This document shows, piece after piece, positions 58,405 through 64,000 of a DNA stretch of 64,000 nucleotides. Each line of letters opens with the position of its first letter. The first letter of the stretch is position 1. Source of the stretch: Ureibacillus xyleni (lineage in GTDB: Bacteria > Bacillota > Bacilli > Bacillales_A > Planococcaceae); contig NZ_OBMQ01000008.1 in the NCBI RefSeq assembly GCF_900217795.1, positions 93,020 through 157,019 on the forward strand. The letters are read 5' to 3'. The notes beneath the pieces were generated by a model. That model was not told the DNA's origin. It searched no databases and worked only from the letters and a program-made list of their open reading frames with translations. The translations under genes and the position numbers were made by a program.

Positions 58405-58558
58405 TTATTTGAAACGTAAACTATTCATTTTAGATATAAAGTAATTTCTAGGCTAATACAATGAATTTATCAGAAAAAAAGTGAAAACATACTATTAATC
58501 TCTCATATAATAGATATAAGAAGTTAGTAGCTGAATTTATAGCACAAGGGGGGATTTC

Positions 58559-59500
58559 ATGAGACTACTAACAATCGTTCTATTAAGTTGTTGTTTTCTA
58601 TCTGGGTGTGTCACAGTGGTTGAGCCAATCGAAATCAATGAATTACAATCGCTAACGACTAAAGAACATGAGTCACAAGTAAGGATGCCAAAAGAAAGCG
58701 AAATAAAGCAGAATGAAACAACACTTCAATCTCAGACAAATGACGAAACTCTCCAAACAATCGAACAATATTTTTTAAATGACAGCCCTATCATTGAGGA
58801 AGTAAATTACGACAAAACAAAAATATATTATCTCGCTTTAGGAGATTCATTAACTCGTGGCGTGGGGGATGAAGAACAAAAAAATGGGTATACTGAAAGA
58901 TTAGCGGAGAAAATTGAAGAATGGACATTAAACGCTGAAGTTGTCTTAGATAATCGAGGTAAGCGCGGCAGAAGAAGCGACCAACTCCTTTCACTTATTA
59001 AAAAAGGTCATTACAATACAGAGCTCGAAAATTCCGAATTAATTACCATTACTATCGGTGGTAATGATATTATGAAAATTGTTAAAAAAGACCTTTTTGA
59101 TTTGAAAAGAGAAGCGTTTGATAAAGAACTCGTTGAATTTGAAAGTAGATATAACGAAATTATTCAAGAAATTCGTCTTAGAAATCCAGATGTACCGATT
59201 ATTTTAATCGGATTATATAACCCATTTTCGGTAATTACTGAAGAAATTACCGAGTTTGAGGCAATTATTTCAGAATGGAACGGGGTCATCGAAGAGCTTT
59301 CGGAAAAACATGATAATGCCTGCTTTGTGGACGTGGAAGATTTATTCGATGCCAATGCAAATTTAGTGTACCATACAGACTTTTTCCATCCAAATGGTTA
59401 TGGCTATACAATCATGACGGAACGAATCATGTCCATTATGAAGTCATGTAGTATTGAAGAAGATTCTAAAGGGTTAATCTTATTTTCGAACAATTCGTAA
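58559..59500 (+). CDS. ypmR: YpmR-like SGNH/GDSL lipoprotein hydrolase
   Basis: 313-residue exported lipoprotein ('LLSCCFLSGCVT' lipobox) with an SGNH hydrolase domain: 'YLALGDSLTRGVGDE' (catalytic Ser), 'NRGKRGRRSDQL' (Gly block), 'ITIGGNDIMKIV' (Asn), and 'TDFFHPNGYGYTIM' (Asp and His). A low-complexity linker of about 70 residues precedes the domain. It is followed by YpmS and methionine sulphoxide reductases, the same order as in B. subtilis. The substrate, probably an ester in the wall or lipids, is unknown. AAGGGGGG precedes the ATG. Confidence 0.85.
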   Translation: MRLLTIVLLSCCFLSGCVTVVEPIEINELQSLTTKEHESQVRMPKESEIKQNETTLQSQTNDETLQTIEQYFLNDSPIIEEVNYDKTKIYYLALGDSLTRGVGDEEQKNGYTERLAEKIEEWTLNAEVVLDNRGKRGRRSDQLLSLIKKGHYNTELENSELITITIGGNDIMKIVKKDLFDLKREAFDKELVEFESRYNEIIQEIRLRNPDVPIILIGLYNPFSVITEEITEFEAIISEWNGVIEELSEKHDNACFVDVEDLFDANANLVYHTDFFHPNGYGYTIMTERIMSIMKSCSIEEDSKGLILFSNNS

Positions 59501-59547
59501 GGTTAATCCCCCTTTACATATTTTACGACGAATGTAGGAGTGAATTT

Positions 59548-60126
59548 ATGAATAAGTGGAAAGTCGCCTTTTTTTCAATAACCGGTCTCTTCATTATTTT
59601 AATAACTGTTGTAATTGTTTGGGCGACTTCACCAGCTGAAGATGTTCCAATTCCAACGCCAAATACAAATATTGCACGAACAGATAGTATTCTTCTTGTA
59701 GAAACAACGGCAGATGACTTTGAGAAGTTAGCCATGAAATATTTAGCAGACGCATTAAACAACTCTGCTCTACCAGTAGATTTTGTTGTCGGTGATTTTA
59801 TCGTTTTAGAGAGTGAGCTGACTGTTTTCGGTGTGACGGTGCCGTTTTCAATGGAGTTTGATCCGGTTGTAAACGACGATGGGAATATTCGATTAAAGCA
59901 AACGAGCATGAATGTTGGTAAACTAAATATACCGCCGATTACCGTCTTAAAATTATTGAGTGATTCGGTGCAATTTCCTTCTTGGGTTATCATTCGACCA
60001 AATGAGGAAGAAATTTTCGTGGATTTATCAAGACTACGATTATACTCTGGCTCAAAAGTACGTGCGAAAGAGATTGATTTAAAAAATGACCGCATTTTAT
60101 TAGAAATCATTGTGCCAAATGAATAG
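59548..60126 (+). CDS. ypmS: YpmS-family membrane-anchored protein
   Basis: 192 residues with one N-terminal membrane segment ('[21 protein letters not shown]', outline) and an extracytoplasmic beta-rich domain with '[32 protein letters not shown]' (outline), the YpmS/DUF2140 pattern. Function unknown; always next to ypmR in bacilli, which suggests a joint role in the cell envelope. The gene ends ten bases before msrA. Confidence 0.85.
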   Translation: MNKWKVAFFSITGLFIILITVVIVWATSPAEDVPIPTPNTNIARTDSILLVETTADDFEKLAMKYLADALNNSALPVDFVVGDFIVLESELTVFGVTVPFSMEFDPVVNDDGNIRLKQTSMNVGKLNIPPITVLKLLSDSVQFPSWVIIRPNEEEIFVDLSRLRLYSGSKVRAKEIDLKNDRILLEIIVPNE

Positions 60127-60136
60127 GAGGGGTTGT

Positions 60137-60670
60137 ATGACACATCAAGTTGCAACATTCGCTGGAGGATGTTTCTGGTGTATGGTCAAACCGTTTGACG
60201 AGCAAGAGGGAATAGAAAGCGTAATATCGGGTTATACAGGTGGACATGTAGAAAACCCAACATACGAACAAGTTTGTTCAGAAACGACAGGCCATTTAGA
60301 AGCGGTTCAAATTACGTTTAATCCTGAAATTTACCCTTATGAAAAATTGGTCGAAACGTATTGGACTTTAATAGACCCAACCGATCCAGGAGGGCAATTT
60401 TATGATCGTGGAGAATCGTATACAACGGCGATATTTTATCACGATGAAGAACAAAAACGAATTGCAGAAGAGTCGAAAGAAAGACTCGAACAATCAGGAA
60501 AGTTCAACAAGCCGATAGCAGTAAAAATTTTGCCTGCAAAGCCTTTTTACCCTGCAGAAGACTATCACCAGCATTATTATAAGAAAAATCCGATGCATTA
60601 TAATCGCTACCAAATTGGTTCGGGTAGAGCGGCATTTATAGAAAATCACTGGGGGAAAAAACATGAATAA
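60137..60670 (+). CDS. msrA: Peptide methionine sulphoxide reductase A
   Basis: Reduces methionine-S-sulphoxide. 177 residues with catalytic Cys in '[14 protein letters not shown]', then '[20 protein letters not shown]' (outline) and '[24 protein letters not shown]' (outline). Here the second position of GCFWC is followed by Met instead of the common 'GCFWG', placing a second Cys close to the first, as in some Firmicute MsrA. Start at 60137 with AGGAGG. Its end overlaps msrB by eight bases. Confidence 0.93.
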   Translation: MTHQVATFAGGCFWCMVKPFDEQEGIESVISGYTGGHVENPTYEQVCSETTGHLEAVQITFNPEIYPYEKLVETYWTLIDPTDPGGQFYDRGESYTTAIFYHDEEQKRIAEESKERLEQSGKFNKPIAVKILPAKPFYPAEDYHQHYYKKNPMHYNRYQIGSGRAAFIENHWGKKHE

Positions 60671-61091
60671 AGAAGAACGATTAAAGCAGTTAACAGATAT
60701 GCAGTATTATGTAACACAACAACAAGGAACAGAACCACCTTACCAAAACGAATACGATCAACATTTTGAAGAAGGAATTTACGTAGATATCGTTTCAGGT
60801 AAACCGTTATTCAGTTCAAAAGATAAATTCGATGCTGGTTGCGGTTGGCCAAGCTTTGCAAAACCAATTGAAGCCCAAGAAGTAACCGAACATTTTGATA
60901 CGTCCCATGGCATGAGAAGAGTCGAGGTGCGCAGTAAAACAGCCGATTCCCATTTAGGACATGTATTTCCAGATGGCCCGCGTGAACTAGGTGGATTACG
61001 TTACTGCATTAACTCAGCAGCACTACGCTTTATTCCAAAACACAAGCTAGAAGAAGAAGGTTACGGTGAGTATTTAAATATTTTTGAATAA
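60663..61091 (+). CDS. msrB: Peptide methionine sulphoxide reductase B
   Basis: Reduces methionine-R-sulphoxide. 142 residues. The signature '[30 protein letters not shown]' (outline), '[11 protein letters not shown]' and catalytic Cys in '[12 protein letters not shown]' are complete. The two CxxC zinc motifs found in many MsrB proteins are absent, as in B. subtilis MsrB. It overlaps msrA and shares its transcript. A bidirectional terminator follows. Confidence 0.94.
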   Translation: MNKEERLKQLTDMQYYVTQQQGTEPPYQNEYDQHFEEGIYVDIVSGKPLFSSKDKFDAGCGWPSFAKPIEAQEVTEHFDTSHGMRRVEVRSKTADSHLGHVFPDGPRELGGLRYCINSAALRFIPKHKLEEEGYGEYLNIFE

Positions 61092-61095
61092 TAAC

Positions 61096-61135
61096 AAAAG
61101 GGGATACTCAAGGTAAAGAGTTTCCCCTTATATTT
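61096..61135. terminator. Bidirectional terminator between msrB and the second ger locus
   Basis: Stem AAGGGGATACTC / GAGTTTCCCCTT, loop of eight bases, A- and T-rich sides. Confidence 0.8.
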
Positions 61136-62282
61136 ATTCAATCGTATCTTCAAAGGATTTTCTTCCTGTATCTAATTTTTCAACTTTTATATTTATATTT
61201 CGTATGGAATCCTCTGTTAAGGGAATAATCCCATCTTTGTGAATTTTCTTCCAAAGTTTAACATTATCACGGTATAATACTTCAGAGAGGCGGTAAATAT
61301 CAATGTTTTTTTCAAGTGCAGCCTTGTAACTAACTAAAATCTCCTCCGCAACCTTTTTTCGAATAACTTCTTTAATTTCATCACTTTTTAAATCTCCAAT
61401 AAAATCATTTAAAGAACCGGTCAAACGAACATCGATGTCAAATTTTACGGAATCGCCATTAACAATCGGAATGATTTTTGGTTTAACATTCTGAATGATA
61501 ATCGTTAAATCTTGATTACCTTTTGTTGTCGTCGTTATTTGACCTCGTTTTGTTTCTTCCATAACCCATTGAATTCCATGGGCATCGTCATCTTTTATAA
61601 ATCCTTTAAAACCTAGTTTAGAAACTACACCATAGCCTTCAAATTCTACAGATTTATCTGGACCTTTTTGAGTTTTCCAATCCTCTTTTAATTTTATAGC
61701 TGGCATTCTCGCTTCATGATTAGGTTCATTTAATTCGATTATCAATTGTCTTAAAGTGATTGGTTTCACAAACGACGCTTGATCATAGGAATTTAGTGGA
61801 TCTGCCAGTTTAGTTAACGTGATAGAACGTTTCAACAATGGAGTAACGAGTAGGAAATCCTCTATTGATTTATCAGTACTATAAACCCATGTTTGGTATC
61901 TAGTATCCCGAAAACGTGTAATCATATTAATAACAGGGTCCAGACGTTTTTCTTTCAATACTTCATCACTAAAGACAATAAATTGCAGATGTCCCCAATA
62001 AACAACCTCATCAATGGCATGATATAAATCAAAAATCGCTTCATCTGGTGTTTTTCCCTTTGCCGTAGAAACTTCTGATTGAATGACATCTTGGTTCACT
62101 TGCTCTGTTTTTGCAACATTCGAGAAACTAATCAATTGAAAAGTAATTTCGTATAAACCATCTTTATAATCTACGCCGAGACCATGGATATAGAACATTC
62201 GCTCTACTTCTTTTAAATCCCAGCATCCAGAAAGAATTGTACATAACCAAAATAATAATATTACCTTTTTAACCTTCGTCAT
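61134..62282 (-). CDS. Second germination receptor subunit C (GerAC type)
   Basis: 382-residue lipoprotein: 'CTILSGCWDLKEVERMFYIHG' has the lipobox and C-W-D motif. Typical GerAC parts: 'GVDYKDGLYEITFQLISF', 'SEVSTAKGKTPDEAIFDLYHAIDEVVYWGHLQFIVFSDE' (outline), 'LYRDNVKLWKKIHKDGIIP'. The gene overlaps the A subunit by 14 bases. The locus has no B subunit between A and C and none after C, where msrB converges. Confidence 0.9.
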   Translation of the reverse strand: MTKVKKVILLFWLCTILSGCWDLKEVERMFYIHGLGVDYKDGLYEITFQLISFSNVAKTEQVNQDVIQSEVSTAKGKTPDEAIFDLYHAIDEVVYWGHLQFIVFSDEVLKEKRLDPVINMITRFRDTRYQTWVYSTDKSIEDFLLVTPLLKRSITLTKLADPLNSYDQASFVKPITLRQLIIELNEPNHEARMPAIKLKEDWKTQKGPDKSVEFEGYGVVSKLGFKGFIKDDDAHGIQWVMEETKRGQITTTTKGNQDLTIIIQNVKPKIIPIVNGDSVKFDIDVRLTGSLNDFIGDLKSDEIKEVIRKKVAEEILVSYKAALEKNIDIYRLSEVLYRDNVKLWKKIHKDGIIPLTEDSIRNINIKVEKLDTGRKSFEDTIE

Positions 62283-63735
62283 CTTCTGTCCCTCGGGTAT
62301 CGTTAGTTCTTGTTGAATCTTGGGGATCTAGCATATTGGGCCGTTCTCCATACTTATCCTTTTTAAGCCTAAACAGTGATTTCTTCAAAGAGGACCAACT
62401 TAAATCTGCTGTAATGTCAAAATAAGGTGTCCCAAAAACACGAATACTTGCTAGATAAAAAACGCATGCATAAATACAAATGAAAAATCCAAATAAACCT
62501 AAAAAAGCCGTGATGATAATAAAAAAGATGCGAGCGATACTAATGATGGTAACAAGGGATTGATTGGCAATCGTAAAGGAAGCAATGGTGGATAAAGCGA
62601 TGATAACCACCATAGCTGGACTAGTAATACCAGAACGAATGGCTGCATCCCCAATGATAATACCTCCTACAACACTAATCGTTCCTCCAATTTTCGTTGG
62701 AAGTCGCATACCCGCTTCACGAAGTAATTCAAACATGGTTAGTAACAAAAGCATTTCGAGTACTGCGGGAAATGGCAACCCTCTATTACTAATTACCACT
62801 GTTGCCAACAATTGTAGTGGTAATTGATCTTGATGAAAAAGGGTTAATGCTAGCCAAAATGCAGGCAAAGCCACACCTATTAAAATACCAAGTAAACGTA
62901 AGATCCTTTCAAATGTTGTAAAAACAATTGGATATTCAAAATCTTCGGCGGTCTTTAATAAATGAAAGAAATTAATAGGCGTAATGACAGCAAAAGAACT
63001 ACCATCCACCATCACTAAAAATCTTCCTCGAGATAATGATTGGATGGCAAAGTCAGGACGAGCAGTGACATTGGTTATAGGTAAAAACCAGTTTTTTTTA
63101 TTCACTTGTTCCATTAAGGTGGATGGACTGATAATGACATCGGTGTTAATTTTATTTAGTTGTTTTTTAAGTTCCGTTAATATGTCTTTATTTACAATAT
63201 CATCAAAGTACAAAAGGGCGACTTCCGTTTTCGATCTTTTGCCGAGTGTTAATTTTTCTACACATAATGAGTTTGTAGGTAATCTTTTCCGAATAAGCGC
63301 AATATTTGTAGCAAGGTCTTCAATAAAATTATCTCTTGGCCCTTTGACGACAACTTCCATACTCGTTTCATCAGGAGTTCGATTTGGTTTTTTTGCTATA
63401 TTTGAAGAATACAGAAGCTGACAATCTGTAAAATAAATTAATACATTTCCGCTATAGACGTCTGTAATAATTTCATCTTCCTTTGTTTGCCTTTTTATTT
63501 CGGGTAATGGCAATTGTTCAATGGAGGTTTCATCGACATGTTCACTCTTATAAAGACTTTCGATATTTGGTAGAACAATGGTATAAAGCAGTTGTTCATC
63601 TACCATTGATTCACATTTAATAAAATAAACGGTGGATTGTCCAAACGAGTATTGATGAAAGATGATATCTGCAGATTTTTGAAAAAGCTCTTTTAAAGTT
63701 GAAATAGTGAAGGTTGATTGTCCACCTGTCTCCAT
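62269..63735 (-). CDS. Second germination receptor subunit A (GerAA type)
   Basis: 488 residues. 'VVKGPRDNFIEDLATNIALIRKRLP' and 'TARPDFAIQSLSRGRFLVMVDGSSF' (outlines) are the family blocks; five membrane segments with 'NRGLPFPAVLEMLLLLTMFELLREAG' (outline) follow. The N-terminal part is shorter than in the first receptor. The ATG directly follows the stop of a small upstream frame (TAG-ATG), indicating coupling. No strong ribosome site of its own is seen. Confidence 0.92.
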   Translation of the reverse strand: METGGQSTFTISTLKELFQKSADIIFHQYSFGQSTVYFIKCESMVDEQLLYTIVLPNIESLYKSEHVDETSIEQLPLPEIKRQTKEDEIITDVYSGNVLIYFTDCQLLYSSNIAKKPNRTPDETSMEVVVKGPRDNFIEDLATNIALIRKRLPTNSLCVEKLTLGKRSKTEVALLYFDDIVNKDILTELKKQLNKINTDVIISPSTLMEQVNKKNWFLPITNVTARPDFAIQSLSRGRFLVMVDGSSFAVITPINFFHLLKTAEDFEYPIVFTTFERILRLLGILIGVALPAFWLALTLFHQDQLPLQLLATVVISNRGLPFPAVLEMLLLLTMFELLREAGMRLPTKIGGTISVVGGIIIGDAAIRSGITSPAMVVIIALSTIASFTIANQSLVTIISIARIFFIIITAFLGLFGFFICIYACVFYLASIRVFGTPYFDITADLSWSSLKKSLFRLKKDKYGERPNMLDPQDSTRTNDTRGTEDDEG

Positions 63736-63852
63736 CTATTGTTCACTACTTTCTGATTGAATTTTGCTTTGACGTTTTCTTCTAGATATCAAAGCGATGA
63801 AAAACATTAAAATTGATAAAACGAAAAAGAATAGGAAAGTGGCAATAAGCAT
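63736..63852 (-). CDS. Small membrane protein at the head of the second ger operon
   Basis: 38 residues: 'MLIATFLFFFVLSILMFFIA' and then a basic tail 'LISRRKRQSKIQSESSEQ'. The frame is open upstream to about 63906, so a longer product from an earlier TTG is possible. Its stop touches the gerA-type start. Small D subunits with two helices occur in some ger operons; this one has a single helix, so the likeness is loose. Confidence 0.5.
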   Translation of the reverse strand: MLIATFLFFFVLSILMFFIALISRRKRQSKIQSESSEQ

Positions 63853-63907
63853 TTCGTTACCATTTATTTGTAAAAACAAACTATCGTCAATTGTAAAAAT
63901 AAACAAC

Positions 63908-64000
63908 TCAAACTTCGCAGACTGAAATCGACAAATAAGCCTTGATATAGTTAGGCAGACCGTTAATCCACTGCTGTAGTTGACTTTTGATTAATTTTTG
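63908..64000 (-). CDS. C-terminal fragment of a gene running out of the window
   Basis: The last 30 codons of a minus-strand frame, 'QKLIKSQLQQWINGLPNYIK' and then 'AYLSISVCEV', stop TGA. It looks coding, but the family cannot be told from so short an end. It does not resemble the charged end of a GerAB protein. Confidence 0.4.
   Translation of the reverse strand, partial: QKLIKSQLQQWINGLPNYIKAYLSISVCEV

Noticed and set aside
59523..60158. 211-residue minus-strand frame
   Set aside because: Antisense shadow of ypmS, which has the real family signature and a better start.

Overview
The window is AT-rich DNA from a spore-forming member of the Bacillales (Firmicutes). The evidence is two GerA-type germination loci with a sigma-G-like promoter, strong AGGAGG-type ribosome binding sites, frequent TTG/GTG starts, and a ypmR-ypmS-msrA-msrB block like that of Bacillus subtilis. 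Small 21-bp intergenic repeats and gene content recall Planococcaceae/Lysinibacillus-Psychrobacillus relatives, but that placement is a guess. No rRNA, tRNA, CRISPR array, phage or intact transposase gene is visible.

Layout. 1-7.3 kb: acetyltransferase fragment, membrane-anchored M28 peptidase, PadR regulator with a quinone-reductase-like target and matching palindromic operators, rifamycin ADP-ribosyltransferase (arr), AraC-GyrI regulator. 7.3-15.1 kb: VTT/DedA membrane protein, lipoprotein multicopper oxidase facing a PCYCGCG lipoprotein, YkyB-like protein, PAS histidine kinase without a partner, MFS exporter, acylphosphatase. 15.2-20.2 kb: small membrane proteins, SMI1/KNR4 protein, a gene split by a 236-bp MITE-like element with 9-bp target duplications, a large secreted CAP-domain protein, a staygreen gene remnant, a SLAP-domain protein. 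20.4-23.0 kb: a three-gene cassette with an HsdR-N-like PD-(D/E)xK nuclease and two unrecognised partners. 23.0-29.8 kb: four 21-bp tandem repeats, a WD40-like membrane protein, an ECF sigma / PadR-like / FtsW-like operon, LysE exporter, a solitary nuclease-like protein. 29.8-37 kb: PhzF, zinc-ribbon and membrane proteins, MFS and LysE exporters flanking a five-copy 102-bp tandem array, an XRE-cupin regulator, DUF proteins.

37.0-46.8 kb is the most system-like region. It holds a radical-SAM activase-like protein, two membrane proteins and a tight six-gene operon: ClpB-type AAA+ ATPase, PP2C phosphatase, membrane protein with a C-terminal SH3 domain, Ser/Thr kinase, coiled-coil protein and zinc-ribbon-FHA protein. 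Writer, eraser and reader of phospho-threonine are encoded together with an unfoldase and a membrane component. I infer an envelope-associated phospho-signalling machine of unknown purpose. 47-53 kb: UvrD-type helicase, an orphan asparagine-synthase-like enzyme, GAF and XRE proteins, TerC transporter. 53-64 kb: gerABC-type operon, cytidine deaminase, CPBP protease, ypmR-ypmS-msrA-msrB, and a second ger locus with A and C subunits but no B in view.

Most transcription units end in clear intrinsic terminators, several of them shared by convergent genes. All functions are read from motifs and remembered family features; no database search was run.
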